This document shows positions 1 through 8,670 of a stretch of DNA of 64,000 nt, in pieces (positions within the stretch are counted from its first letter, which is position 1; each line of letters starts with the position of its first letter). The translations under genes and the position numbers were made by a program. The DNA comes from an uncultured Bacteroidales bacterium (GTDB lineage: Bacteria > Bacteroidota > Bacteroidia > Bacteroidales > JAUNSR01). The stretch lies in NCBI GenBank assembly GCA_947074145.1, contig CAMTOJ010000011.1:22053-86052 (forward strand), given 5' to 3'. The notes below the pieces were generated by a model that had not been told where the DNA came from, made no database searches, and saw only the letters and a program-made list of their open reading frames with translations.

Positions 1-1
1 A

Positions 2-745
2 GTTGTAGAGAAAATGTCGCCTCCTACTATCGAAAGAAAAAATCGTGAGCGTATATTGACATTAAATGCATATCTAGGTCCGGGCGGAGTACTTGGTGAT
101 GTAGCTGCAGAAATACAACAAATCCTTGCAGACGCAGATATACCATCGACTGTTTCTACAAATATTTCGGGTTCATTTGAAGACCAACAGGATACATTCC
201 GAGATCTAGGTCTTTTGGGAGCACTTATTATATTATTGGTATTTATTGTTTTGGCAGCTCAGTTTGAATCATTAACTGACCCTTTCATTATCATGTTCTC
301 TTTACCATTTGCCTTTACCGGTGTATTTATCGGACTTGCATTAACAAATACACCTCTTGGTGTAATGTCTATGATTGGTATTATAATGCTCTTTGGTATT
401 GTGGTTAAAAATGGTATCGTGCTTATCGATTATACCATTCTTAACAGAGAAAGAGGAATGGCTATAAAACAGGCTGTTGTTGATGCCGGTCGCTCAAGAT
501 TACGTCCTGTATTGATGACAACTCTTACAACTGTATTGGGTATGATTCCGATGGCAGTTGGATTAGGTGAAGGTTCTGAAATGTGGAAATCTATGGGTAT
601 GACAGTAGCATGGGGGTTGGCATTTTCAACTCTTATCACACTTGTCTTAATCCCTACTCTTTATACTACATTTGCTAAAAATGGTCTGGTTCGCAGAAGA
701 AAAGCATTCAGCAGAAGTCTAAAAAAACAAAATAACAATATTTAA
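2..745 (+). CDS. RND efflux transporter, inner-membrane subunit (3' part)
   Basis: C-terminal part of an AcrB/HAE1-type RND pump, which drives efflux across the envelope with proton motive force together with a periplasmic adaptor and an outer-membrane channel. The frame is open to the first base of the window, so the gene starts upstream and only about a quarter of a usual ~1,040-residue protein is present. Visible are the end of the second periplasmic region, then hydrophobic segments with the family stretches AAQFESLTDPFIIMFSLP and GIVVKNGIVLIDY, and a late segment ending LVLIPTLYTTF. It stops one base before the next gene, so the two are probably co-transcribed. Substrate cannot be inferred. 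Confidence 0.93.
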   Translation, partial: VVEKMSPPTIERKNRERILTLNAYLGPGGVLGDVAAEIQQILADADIPSTVSTNISGSFEDQQDTFRDLGLLGALIILLVFIVLAAQFESLTDPFIIMFSLPFAFTGVFIGLALTNTPLGVMSMIGIIMLFGIVVKNGIVLIDYTILNRERGMAIKQAVVDAGRSRLRPVLMTTLTTVLGMIPMAVGLGEGSEMWKSMGMTVAWGLAFSTLITLVLIPTLYTTFAKNGLVRRRKAFSRSLKKQNNNI

Positions 746-746
746 T

Positions 747-1040
747 ATGAAAGCGGTATTTATATCTTTTGACCTGGCTCATTACGATAACATTGTGAAA
801 ATTCTTGATAGAACATCTAATCGCGGTTTTACCGCATGGGAAAACATTCAGGGACGAGGTAGTAAGACAGGAGAGCCACATTACGGGTCTCATGCTTGGC
901 CGGGTTCAAATGGAGCTATAATGAGTATGGTAAATGATGAAAGAGTTGCATCACTTCTTCGCGAATTAAAGAAACTCGATGAATTACGTCCTGCACTTGG
1001 ACTGAGAGCATTTGTAATGAATGTCGAAGACTGCATATAG
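747..1040 (+). CDS. Small PII-like protein linked to an RND pump
   Basis: A 97-residue protein starting at an ATG one base after the stop of the RND transporter gene. The sequence (MKAVFISFDLAHYDNIVKIL, then a Gly-rich stretch with GRGSKTGEP and a C-terminal ALGLRAFVMNVE strand) looks like the small ferredoxin-like or PII-like proteins often found next to efflux genes in Bacteroidota. That placement is from memory and not tested here. No signal peptide or membrane segment is visible, so it is presumably cytoplasmic. Spacing and the terminator immediately downstream make it the last gene of the efflux operon. A regulatory or metal-sensing role is only an inference. Confidence 0.7.
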   Translation: MKAVFISFDLAHYDNIVKILDRTSNRGFTAWENIQGRGSKTGEPHYGSHAWPGSNGAIMSMVNDERVASLLRELKKLDELRPALGLRAFVMNVEDCI

Positions 1041-1073
1041 TTATAAGTTAAGATAAACTAAAAACACAATTAT

Positions 1074-1110
1074 AAAAAAGGGCTATCGTTAATAGATAGC
1101 CCTTTTTTAT
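1074..1110 (+). terminator. Intrinsic terminator of the RND operon
   Basis: Eight-base-pair stem GGGCTATC / GATAGCCC at 1080-1087 and 1095-1102 with a 7-nt loop, preceded by A and followed by six T. It lies 40 bases after the PII-like gene. Confidence 0.9.
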
Positions 1111-1162
1111 ATCATTTAGCTTTGAATATAAATTTATTTAACACAATACATTGATTTTTGTA

Positions 1163-1194
1163 TTTGCTTTTATGTAAAATAAAGTTTAATTTGC
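1163..1194 (+). promoter_or_regulatory. Candidate promoter for the HPt gene
   Basis: TTTG at 1163-1166, 19 bases, then TTAATTTGC at 1186-1194. This fits the Bacteroidota -33/-7 pattern with one mismatch in the TA dinucleotide. It lies about 90 bases before the HPt start. Confidence 0.45.
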
Positions 1195-1281
1195 ATTAAC
1201 GATATAAATAAGATTTCTTTTTACGTATCATCATTAATTATTATTAATCAAAATTCTTATCAATTATATCGTTATTTTAAA

Positions 1282-1638
1282 ATGAGTAATAAAGATAAAG
1301 AAAACCTAATAAATGCCGGAGTTGATTTAGATGATGCTCTACCTCGGTTTATGGATAGTGATATTATTTACTGCAGGTTTCTCAAATTATTTCTTATAGA
1401 TCAATCATTTGCTAAACTTCAGAATTCTATAGAATCGGGGGATTTAAAAGATGCATATTCTCATGCACACACACTTAAAGGAGTAGCATCTAATCTGAGT
1501 TTTAGTAAGCTGATAAAGACGTTGATGCCTATCCATAATTGTTTAAAAGATGGGGTCAATAAGGATTATACTCAAGATATAGCAAAATTATCAGATCAAT
1601 ATAATAAGCTTGTAAAAATCATTAAAGTTATAGAGTAA
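1282..1638 (+). CDS. Histidine phosphotransfer (HPt) domain protein
   Basis: A 118-residue stand-alone HPt domain. The motif AHTLKGVASN gives the phospho-accepting histidine as His63 in the family signature HxLKG, inside a predicted helical bundle. HPt proteins relay phosphate between receiver domains. The next gene on the same strand encodes a hybrid kinase with two receivers and no HPt of its own, so this protein is the obvious relay partner. The start is the only good ATG and follows a candidate promoter. A hairpin between the two genes may reduce readthrough. No DNA-binding response regulator lies nearby, so the output is not visible in this window. Confidence 0.85.
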   Translation: MSNKDKENLINAGVDLDDALPRFMDSDIIYCRFLKLFLIDQSFAKLQNSIESGDLKDAYSHAHTLKGVASNLSFSKLIKTLMPIHNCLKDGVNKDYTQDIAKLSDQYNKLVKIIKVIE

Positions 1639-1647
1639 TTATTTATT

Positions 1648-1695
1648 ATCCCTCTGAAATTATAGCATTAGCTTAAATTCAGAGGGATATTTGTT
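1648..1695 (+). terminator. Hairpin between HPt and hybrid kinase genes
   Basis: Perfect 11-bp stem (1648-1658 with 1678-1688, core CCCTCTGAA / TTCAGAGGG) around a 19-nt loop, followed by ATTTGTTT. The T-tract is modest, so it could be a leaky terminator that sets the HPt:kinase ratio. Confidence 0.55.
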
Positions 1696-1742
1696 TGCAT
1701 TCGATTATTTATTGATTAATTGTTTAAATGAACTAAACGCAC

Positions 1743-4457
1743 ATGAAAAAGGATTTCGAAAAACATTACAATGATAATTTCTTATCATTGATGAATATAT
1801 TAAATGCTGTAGAGAAAGATGGGATTGGTCTTTTCAATCAGAACGAAGAGCTTATATATCTAAATGAAAAAGGGTGCCAATTACTTGATTTGGACTATGA
1901 TACCTTAAAACCCTCAAATATAATCGAAATTACAGGCAGGCAAATGAAGCTTATGAATTTTCGGAATCTTTTATCGAAAAAATACCGAAAAGTATTTCGT
2001 ATAGATCATAAATTCATAGAAACACATGACTTTTCTGATATTAATATAGAGATTGAAGATAATAAGGGTCCTGAGATTTTCACATTATGCAGATTCCGAG
2101 ATATAACAAAAAATTTTGATCATAAGGAAATGGAGGAATATGTATATAATAATGCACCTATTGGTGTATTTAAATTGTTGCTTTCTGAAAAAGATAAGTT
2201 TCTATATGGTTCACCCTATTTCTATGAATTAAACCAGCAAGCTACAACGAATCATGTAAATAATCCAATATTACCTGAATTTATAAAACCTTATTTTGAT
2301 AATAATAAAAAGGCAGCCTCTTTAAATAAAGAATCTAATGTTTTTGATATTAAAGTCTTAGATAAAAAATACAACGCTATTCATCTTTTGGTTCAATGTA
2401 CTCTTACCAAAGTCAATAATGGAATATTAGTCTATGGATTCGTTATAGATAATACATCCGAAAAGATTAAGGAAATAAAGATGCATTCAATGGATCAGAT
2501 TAACAAATTTACAATAGAAAAGGATTATATAAATGTAATGACTTATGATATTGCGAATAAAAAATGTGAGATTATTGCCGGCAATGTGAATAATTCAGAT
2601 ATATCAGGAACGAAGGATCTACAAGAAATATTCGATATTTTAAGCTATAAAGTTTATGTTGATGATTATGAAATTTTTAAACATCAGTTTAGCATTAAAA
2701 ATATAGAATTACAATTAGCAAATAATGATAAATTCACTCAGAAATTAAGATTTAAAATCAAAAATAAATTTATTTGGGTTCTTTTTGAAGCCGTGTTTTA
2801 TGATGAAAAAAGAAATAAAATGCTCTTTTGTATGAGAGATATTGATGATGATGAACAACATAGAATCGAACTTGAAAAAACCAAATTAAGAGCAGAAAAT
2901 GCAAATCGTTCAAAGAGTGAATTTCTGTCAAGAATGTCACATGATATTAGAACTCCTCTTAATACAATAATCGGCATGACCTCTCTTTCATCGATGTATC
3001 TTGAGAATGAGGAAAAGATGAAAGAATCTTTAAAAAAAATTGATACCGCTTCAAAGTTTCTTCTTTCACTGATAAATGATATACTTGATATGTCTAAGAT
3101 TGAAAGCGGGAAAATGGATCTAAATATCGATGATTTCAATTTTAAAGAGTTTATTAGTTCTGTGACCCATATTTGTTATCATAGTTCAGCTCAGAAAAGT
3201 ATTGATTTTAATGTTACATCGGATCCAAATCTTGCTCTATATTATAAAGGTGATCAACTTCGTCTACGTCAAATATTAATGAATCTTCTTTCAAATGCTA
3301 TAAAATTCACTGCAAATGAAAATGGATTTGTTAATTTACGTGTAGATCTTACAAAACGTCTTGATAAAGAGGATATTGTAAAATTTATCATAAGTGACAA
3401 TGGTGTGGGAATGAGTGAGGATTTCCAAAATAAATTGTTCAAACCTTTCGAACAGGAAATAATAAATCAGACAGGACTCGTTGGTACTGGTTTAGGATTA
3501 AGTATCACCCATTCTCTTGTCAAGCTTATGAATGGCAAAATCTCTGTTGTAAGTAAGCCTGGAAAGGGAAGTCGTTTTATTGTAGAAATTCCTCTTAAAG
3601 AGAGCAATAAAAGTGAGAATTTAATAAATGAAACATACAAGCATAAAGATAACGTCAGAATGCTTATTATCGACGATGATGAAATAACTTGTGAACATAC
3701 CAGAACTATACTTCTCGAATCAGGCGTTAATACAGATTTTGCCCTAAATGGTAAACAGGGTATAGAAATGATACTTAAATCAATAGAGGAAGACAGACAA
3801 TATGATTTGATAATTGTTGATTGGAAAATGCCTGATATGGATGGAAGTGAGACTTGTAAACAGATCAGACAAATTGTCGATTCTAATGTTCTTATATTTA
3901 TAATGTCATCTTTCGATTGGGCTGAAATAGAGGAAAAAGCAAGAGAATATGGAGTTAATTACTTCATTAGTAAACCTATGTTCCGTGATGACATATATAC
4001 TTTACTCAAAAGTATTGAAAATGAAGAGAGTCGAAAACAAATGGAAAAATCAAACGATGATACGATTATCTTCAATGATGAAAAAGTGTTATTGGTTGAA
4101 GATAATGAGTTAAATGCTGAAATACTTAAAACACTATTAGAATGCTATAATCTTAATATCACTATCGTATCTAATGGACAAGAGGCTGTAGAAAAATTTA
4201 GTAACTCTCAGATTAATGAATTTAGAATAATATTAATGGATATCCGAATGCCTGTTATGAATGGACTTGAAGCTACAAGGATTATAAGAAGTATGAATAG
4301 AGATGATGCTACTTCAATTCCGATTTTTGCGCTTTCTGCTAATGCTTTTGCTGAGGATATAGAATATTCTATTAATGCAGGTATGAATGAGCATTTATGC
4401 AAGCCCATAGATATCAAAGATATAACTCTTAAAATTAAGACTTATATTAATAAATAG
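1743..4457 (+). CDS. Hybrid sensor histidine kinase (PAS-HisKA-HATPase-REC-REC)
   Basis: A 904-residue kinase with no membrane segment, so probably a cytoplasmic sensor. Three PAS-like regions cover roughly residues 20-130, 130-245 and 255-375. The HisKA box SHDIRTPLNTI gives phospho-His400. The ATPase domain has NLLSNAIKF, DNGVGMS and GTGLGLSI (about 515-625). Two receiver domains follow, with phospho-acceptors Asp693 (VDWKMPD) and Asp833 (MDIRMPV). There is no output or HPt domain, so signal must leave through a separate HPt protein, and one is encoded just upstream. Serial His-Asp-His-Asp phosphorelay is known for this architecture, but the signal sensed is unknown. The kinase core resembles those of anaerobic gut clostridia as much as Bacteroidota, an impression not tested here. 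Confidence 0.93.
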   Translation: MKKDFEKHYNDNFLSLMNILNAVEKDGIGLFNQNEELIYLNEKGCQLLDLDYDTLKPSNIIEITGRQMKLMNFRNLLSKKYRKVFRIDHKFIETHDFSDINIEIEDNKGPEIFTLCRFRDITKNFDHKEMEEYVYNNAPIGVFKLLLSEKDKFLYGSPYFYELNQQATTNHVNNPILPEFIKPYFDNNKKAASLNKESNVFDIKVLDKKYNAIHLLVQCTLTKVNNGILVYGFVIDNTSEKIKEIKMHSMDQINKFTIEKDYINVMTYDIANKKCEIIAGNVNNSDISGTKDLQEIFDILSYKVYVDDYEIFKHQFSIKNIELQLANNDKFTQKLRFKIKNKFIWVLFEAVFYDEKRNKMLFCMRDIDDDEQHRIELEKTKLRAENANRSKSEFLSRMSHDIRTPLNTIIGMTSLSSMYLENEEKMKESLKKIDTASKFLLSLINDILDMSKIESGKMDLNIDDFNFKEFISSVTHICYHSSAQKSIDFNVTSDPNLALYYKGDQLRLRQILMNLLSNAIKFTANENGFVNLRVDLTKRLDKEDIVKFIISDNGVGMSEDFQNKLFKPFEQEIINQTGLVGTGLGLSITHSLVKLMNGKISVVSKPGKGSRFIVEIPLKESNKSENLINETYKHKDNVRMLIIDDDEITCEHTRTILLESGVNTDFALNGKQGIEMILKSIEEDRQYDLIIVDWKMPDMDGSETCKQIRQIVDSNVLIFIMSSFDWAEIEEKAREYGVNYFISKPMFRDDIYTLLKSIENEESRKQMEKSNDDTIIFNDEKVLLVEDNELNAEILKTLLECYNLNITIVSNGQEAVEKFSNSQINEFRIILMDIRMPVMNGLEATRIIRSMNRDDATSIPIFALSANAFAEDIEYSINAGMNEHLCKPIDIKDITLKIKTYINK

Positions 4458-4502
4458 ATAGGACCTTTATATAAAATAATCTTAGGACATAACTAATGAG
4501 AT

Positions 4503-4542
4503 AAAACCCGATTAATAAAATATTTGTCGGGTTTTGTTTTTT
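4503..4542 (+). terminator. Terminator of the hybrid kinase gene
   Basis: Stem AAAACCCGA / TCGGGTTTT (4503-4511 with 4527-4535), then a T-rich run. The -33 element of the next promoter (4523-4526) lies inside the hairpin. Confidence 0.85.
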
Positions 4543-4553
4543 ACTAATTTTGC
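4523..4553 (+). promoter_or_regulatory. Promoter of the DUF4250 gene
   Basis: TTTG at 4523-4526, an 18-base spacer, then a full TAATTTTGC -7 element at 4545-4553. The start codon is 34 bases downstream. The upstream half overlaps the preceding terminator. Confidence 0.65.
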
Positions 4554-4587
4554 ACTCTATAAACTTTATAATCTTCAGATAATAAAT

Positions 4588-4770
4588 ATGAATACAAATA
4601 TTCCTAATGATTGCAATATGTTGATGAGCTTTATTAATACAAAGCTAAGAGATGAATATAATTCAATAGATGAATTATGTTTATCACTTGATATAGATAA
4701 AAAATGGCTTTTTGAAAAGCTTGCTACTGCCGGATTTGAATATAATGAACAGTTAAACAAATTCTGGTAA
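4588..4770 (+). CDS. DUF4250 domain-containing small protein
   Basis: A 60-residue protein. An in-frame start exists 54 bases upstream, but the promoter -7 element at 4545-4553 puts transcription initiation after it, so the ATG at 4588 (MNTNIPNDCNML) is the start. The sequence MSFINTKLRDEYNSIDELCL followed by LDIDKKWLFEKLATAGFEYN matches the small DUF4250 family as I recall it, whose function is unknown. It has the feel of a short helix-turn-helix or protein-binding domain, with no signal peptide or membrane segment. It is monocistronic, with its own promoter and a strong hairpin 23 bases after the stop. Confidence 0.8.
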   Translation: MNTNIPNDCNMLMSFINTKLRDEYNSIDELCLSLDIDKKWLFEKLATAGFEYNEQLNKFW

Positions 4771-4792
4771 TATAAAAAAGTCCCAAAAGGGA

Positions 4793-4840
4793 ATGCCCCC
4801 AAAAAAGTTTAGCATTTAACTTTTTGGGGGCATTTCTTTT
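4793..4840 (+). terminator. Terminator after the DUF4250 gene
   Basis: Long stem of 16-17 bp (4793-4809 with 4818-4833, core TGCCCCCAAAAA / TTTTTGGGGGCA with one bulged A) followed by TTTCTTTT. It separates convergent genes and mainly serves the plus strand. Confidence 0.85.
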
Positions 4841-4888
4841 AATAGGTTTTTTCAATATAATCTCTTAAGTCTTTTCGATTATGAGAGA

Positions 4889-7234
4889 TTAATATTTAAA
4901 TTGATTTTCTATATATACATTATAGCCTTTAATGCTACCAGGAGCATTTTGTTCCATTCTTGGCAAATATTGGAATCCACTGATTTTTGTTTCTTTGCCC
5001 AAATCTATTACAAGTTGATGAGGGTAAGAAGTTCCATCTACAGTACACCAATAAGTAGACTCTTGTAGGTCGAATACTTTATCTCCTGTACGGTTTCCTT
5101 TTTTATTCTCTTCACTATTTGCATATCTGACAGTCCATGGCTCTCTTGATATTCTTTCTCCCTTTTCATCAAGAATATAAAGTTCAGCAATAGCAACTAC
5201 ATCATCTGCTTTTTGTGTTGAAAGAGCTTCAAGACAGAAGAAGCGTCCGGTCTTCATATCATTAAACTTAACTTCTTGCCATCCGTTGCCAGGAGCGAAC
5301 TCTCCATTATGTATTTTTGAAACAGATGAAAGATCAAGATTTTCGCCCTCTTTTCGGTGTGTCGCCGGAACATCCAAACGTAACATATCGATAATTGGTT
5401 TTTTAAGCCCCTCTACAGAAGCTTTTGAAGGACCTTTTACATCAAGTACTATTATCTCGTTCTCGCCCTCTTTTAACCAACAACCAGGCATATAAAGAGT
5501 ATGCTGAGGACCTACTTCCCAAAAACGGCCCATTGCTTTACCATTTACCCAAACCATACCTTTACCCCAAGATTCCATATTTATAAATGTATCTCCTGTT
5601 TTCTTTAGATTGAAAGTAGCACGATAAAATCCCGGAACTGTGGCATCTGTCATCTGTTTATAATCTTTTTGTTTTGAAAATTCATAACAAGATGGCAAAT
5701 TATAAACTTCCCAGTTTTTAAGATTAGAAGTGAATGCGCGTCCCTCTATATCAATAGTGAGTTCAACTTTATCTGAGATACCTTTAAAGTCTTTTATGGC
5801 ACGTCCAAAATTGATTCGGCCCATTGCTTCAACAAGAATATCAAGTTGTGCACCCTTTCTTACAGAGGGTAGAACCAGTTCTTTTTCACCATTTTTTCTG
5901 TAAAGAGTTCCTATTTTTTTCCCATCTATAAACACCTGAGCCCAATCATGAGCATCAAGTACTGCAAGTTTACTCTGTCCGTTGATCTCAGGTAATGTAG
6001 TACGATATAGTATTGATCCCCATCCTTGATCAAATTCTTCCATTGTCTTTATATCATAGGAACTTTTAGCTTCAGGTAAATTTTCAAATAATGGTGCAAC
6101 CTGAGTAAATTCTACTTTTGGAAATGAAATAACATTTATAGCAGCTGGAACTTTCGATTGTTTTTCTCCTGCAGGCATGAAATCTTTCAACATTTTACGT
6201 AGTTCCCAAAACTTAGGAGTTACCTGTCCTGCTTCATTTATAGGAGCGTCATAATCATAAGATGTACACATCGGTGAAAAGCCCGGACTATTAGCACCAC
6301 CCCAATGTCCAAACGTTGTACCTCCATGTGTCATATATAGAGAGAAAGAGATATTTTTTTCCAACATTTCTCTTAATCCGTCAACCATCGCTTTTGCATC
6401 TCGAGTCTCGTGCTTACGACCCCAGTTGTCAAACCAACCGCTCCAGAATTCACTACACATTAATGGTGAATCAGGACGAAGTTCTTTTAATTTTTTAAAT
6501 TGTTGATCAATGTTTGCACCTGTACCGAAATTCATAGTCCAGACTAAATCATCAAGACCGTTTCTTGTAAAATTAGAGCTCCAGTCACATTGAAAAAGCT
6601 CTACATCTGGAAAGTTTTTACGGATTACATCACGTATTTCCCCAATATATTTTTTGTTTTCTCCATATGATCCATATTCATTTTCGACCTGAACCATAAT
6701 TATATTTCCGCCTTTTGCTACCGTAAGATCTGCAAGCTGTTCTGCTACTTTTTCTTCGAATATCGCAACTCTTTCCATGAAATATGGATCATCTTCTCTT
6801 AATCGAATATCTTTCTTTTTAAGGAGCCACCAAGGTAATCCGCCCATCTCCCATTCTGCACAGACATATGGTCCGGGGCGCACTATGATATACATATCAT
6901 TTTCTTGTGCCAGACGACAAAATTCAGCGATATCATTATTTCCAGTAAAATCGAATTCTCCAGGGGTTTGTTCATGGATATTCCAAAACACATATATACA
7001 AATAGTGTTCATTCCTAATGATTTACACATTTTAATTCGATGATCCCAGTATTCACGTGGTATACGTGGATAATGTATTTCTGCGGCTTTTATAACAAAT
7101 GGTTGGTCATTTAAAAGAAAGGTTTTATCTCCAATGGAAAAAGATTGAGCACTGTTTTTTTCCTGCGCTTCTATAGTCATAGTAGACGCACTAAGTGCTA
7201 ACGCTGCTATTGCAGCAGAGAAAAATTTGTTCAT
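4889..7234 (-). CDS. Secreted beta-galactosidase, glycoside hydrolase family 35
   Basis: A 781-residue exported GH35 enzyme that removes terminal beta-linked galactose by a retaining mechanism. The ATG at 7234 (MNKFFSAAIAALALSAST) gives a clean signal peptide. An in-frame TTG three codons upstream is less likely. The acid/base is Glu186 in VQVENEYG and the nucleophile Glu262 in LMCSEFWSGW. The GH35 entry motif IHYPRIPREYWDHRI is present. The C-terminal half contains jelly-roll-like regions (GWGSILYRTTLP; GKGMVWVNGKAMGRFWEVGP) and a final discoidin-like region. It stands alone, with no SusC/D genes or sugar regulator beside it, so the glycan target is unknown. Confidence 0.95.
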   Translation of the reverse strand: MNKFFSAAIAALALSASTMTIEAQEKNSAQSFSIGDKTFLLNDQPFVIKAAEIHYPRIPREYWDHRIKMCKSLGMNTICIYVFWNIHEQTPGEFDFTGNNDIAEFCRLAQENDMYIIVRPGPYVCAEWEMGGLPWWLLKKKDIRLREDDPYFMERVAIFEEKVAEQLADLTVAKGGNIIMVQVENEYGSYGENKKYIGEIRDVIRKNFPDVELFQCDWSSNFTRNGLDDLVWTMNFGTGANIDQQFKKLKELRPDSPLMCSEFWSGWFDNWGRKHETRDAKAMVDGLREMLEKNISFSLYMTHGGTTFGHWGGANSPGFSPMCTSYDYDAPINEAGQVTPKFWELRKMLKDFMPAGEKQSKVPAAINVISFPKVEFTQVAPLFENLPEAKSSYDIKTMEEFDQGWGSILYRTTLPEINGQSKLAVLDAHDWAQVFIDGKKIGTLYRKNGEKELVLPSVRKGAQLDILVEAMGRINFGRAIKDFKGISDKVELTIDIEGRAFTSNLKNWEVYNLPSCYEFSKQKDYKQMTDATVPGFYRATFNLKKTGDTFINMESWGKGMVWVNGKAMGRFWEVGPQHTLYMPGCWLKEGENEIIVLDVKGPSKASVEGLKKPIIDMLRLDVPATHRKEGENLDLSSVSKIHNGEFAPGNGWQEVKFNDMKTGRFFCLEALSTQKADDVVAIAELYILDEKGERISREPWTVRYANSEENKKGNRTGDKVFDLQESTYWCTVDGTSYPHQLVIDLGKETKISGFQYLPRMEQNAPGSIKGYNVYIENQFKY

Positions 7235-7537
7235 AATAATCAAACGTGTTAATTTCGGAATTGTATAATGTATTATTCAACTATCAATATGAGTCTTGAT
7301 GAATCGATTGCGAATTTAATTTAAAAACTAATGAATTACAAATTATTATGAGTATGACATTCCGTGCATTTGGTTCCGTTTATTCTTTTGCATTATATCC
7401 AATGTTTTATTTTAATTTGTAAATTAATTTTATAAAACGCAGATTTTATAATAATCAGAGTAGGCTGTAATCTATATTTTATAAAATTTGCAATTTTTTA
7501 TTTCTCGAAATTTTAACTCTAACAATCATATTTAATA
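7235..7537. other. Divergent intergenic region
   Basis: 303 bases between the divergent GH35 and flavoprotein genes. Very AT-rich. I found no full TAnnTTTG(C/T) element in either direction (nearest is AAAATTTGC around 7483-7493 upstream of the plus-strand gene), no hairpin and no plausible small ORF. Confidence 0.4.
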
Positions 7538-8158
7538 ATGAAAGTAATATTAGTAAACGGTAGTCCTCACAAAAACGGATGTACATATACTGCTCTTAAG
7601 GAAGTGGAATTTACATTAAATAAGCATGGCATTGAAACAGAAATGTTTTATCTGGGAACATCACCCATTGCAGGATGTATGGGATGTGGAGTCTGTTTTA
7701 AGACCGGAAAATGTGTATTTGATGATGTTGTTAATAAATTCTTAGAAAAAATAGAAGAAGCTGACGGCTTTGTTTTTGGTTCTCCTGTTCATTATGCAGC
7801 AGCATCGGGTGCACTTACATCATTTATGGATCGTGTCTTTTATGGAAGACGTAAGCTTTTTAGCAATAAAGTGGGTGCCGCAGTTGTAAGTTGTCGCCGT
7901 GGGGGTGCGAGTGCAGCTTTTGATCAAATAAATAAATATTTTACAATCAGTAATATGCCTGTTGCCCCATCTCAATATTGGAATCAGGTTCATGGAACAA
8001 ATCCGGAGGAAGTAAAAAAAGATTTGGAGGGTATGCAAACAATGAGAACTCTAGGTAATAACATGGCATGGTTGCTTAAATGTATCGAAGCAGGAAAGAA
8101 TGCAGGTATACCTTTTCCTGAAAATGAAGTGATTACATCTACTAATTTTATAAGATAA
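7538..8158 (+). CDS. Flavodoxin-fold iron-sulfur flavoprotein / NADPH-dependent FMN reductase
   Basis: A 206-residue flavodoxin-like protein. The N-terminal phosphate-binding loop of FMN is VNGSPHKNGCT. A compact cysteine cluster CMGCGVCFKTGKC (C-x2-C-x2-C-x5-C) follows, which in the archaeal iron-sulfur flavoprotein (Isf) family binds a 4Fe-4S cluster. GSPVHYAAASGALTSFMDR is the usual flavin-edge segment. Predicted role: soluble electron transfer or reduction of oxygen or quinones, as known for Isf. No signal peptide. Monocistronic, ending in a bidirectional hairpin. Two relatives occur at 23117-23656 and 27822-28475. The physiological partner cannot be told from sequence. Confidence 0.88.
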   Translation: MKVILVNGSPHKNGCTYTALKEVEFTLNKHGIETEMFYLGTSPIAGCMGCGVCFKTGKCVFDDVVNKFLEKIEEADGFVFGSPVHYAAASGALTSFMDRVFYGRRKLFSNKVGAAVVSCRRGGASAAFDQINKYFTISNMPVAPSQYWNQVHGTNPEEVKKDLEGMQTMRTLGNNMAWLLKCIEAGKNAGIPFPENEVITSTNFIR

Positions 8159-8270
8159 AAAAGTATTCAAGACTATATCTTTTCAAAAGACTGAAACTAA
8201 ATATAGATTTTTATATTTTATAAATTAGAACTTATTGTATATCTACAATTCTTCAATCTAAATAAAATAA

Positions 8271-8309
8271 AAAAGCACTTTGACTTATTTTATAAGTTAA
8301 AGTGCTTTT
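8271..8309. terminator. Bidirectional terminator between flavoprotein gene and secG
   Basis: Seventeen-bp stem (8271-8287 with 8293-8309) containing AAAAGCACTTT / AAAGTGCTTTT and one G-T pair, with A/T runs on both sides. It serves two convergent genes. Confidence 0.9.
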
Positions 8310-8340
8310 GCTATATCCGTTTTTATGTCGGAAATTCTTT

Positions 8341-8664
8341 TTATTCTGCGTCTGGTGCAGTTTGAGCTTCGTTGATTTCGAAACCTGGAACAACTTCTGA
8401 TTGGACTCTTCCACCAACTTCCGATTTCTCAGTTATAATATCGCGTGGGATTGTCAATGCAGCGATAATACATAACACGAATAAAGCTCCGGTTAATGAC
8501 CATGTTGCTTTTTCAAGAAAATCCGTAGTCTTAGGAGCACCCATAATTTGATTTGATGAAGCAAAACCGGAAGCAAGACCTCCGCCCTTAGAATTCTGAA
8601 CCAATACCAATAGTACAAGAACCAAGGCTACAATCAGAATTAAGATTGTGATAAATAAATACAT
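8341..8664 (-). CDS. secG: Preprotein translocase subunit SecG
   Basis: A 107-residue SecG, the small accessory subunit of the SecYEG channel in the inner membrane. Two membrane segments are visible: residues about 1-22 (MYLFITILILIVALVLVLLV) and about 54-73 (SLTGALFVLCIIAALTI). Between them is the signature QNSKGGGLASGF. The C-terminal tail is charged and Asp/Glu-rich. Its start is only six bases from the stop of the TPR-like gene, so it is the last gene of a minus-strand run with the sigma-54 activator, lptE and the TPR-like gene, and ends at the bidirectional hairpin. Confidence 0.96.
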   Translation of the reverse strand: MYLFITILILIVALVLVLLVLVQNSKGGGLASGFASSNQIMGAPKTTDFLEKATWSLTGALFVLCIIAALTIPRDIITEKSEVGGRVQSEVVPGFEINEAQTAPDAE

Positions 8665-8670
8665 TTTTAA

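Noticed and set aside
5286..5495. Plus-strand reading frames inside the GH35 gene
   Set aside because: Antisense shadows with no family features or promoter.
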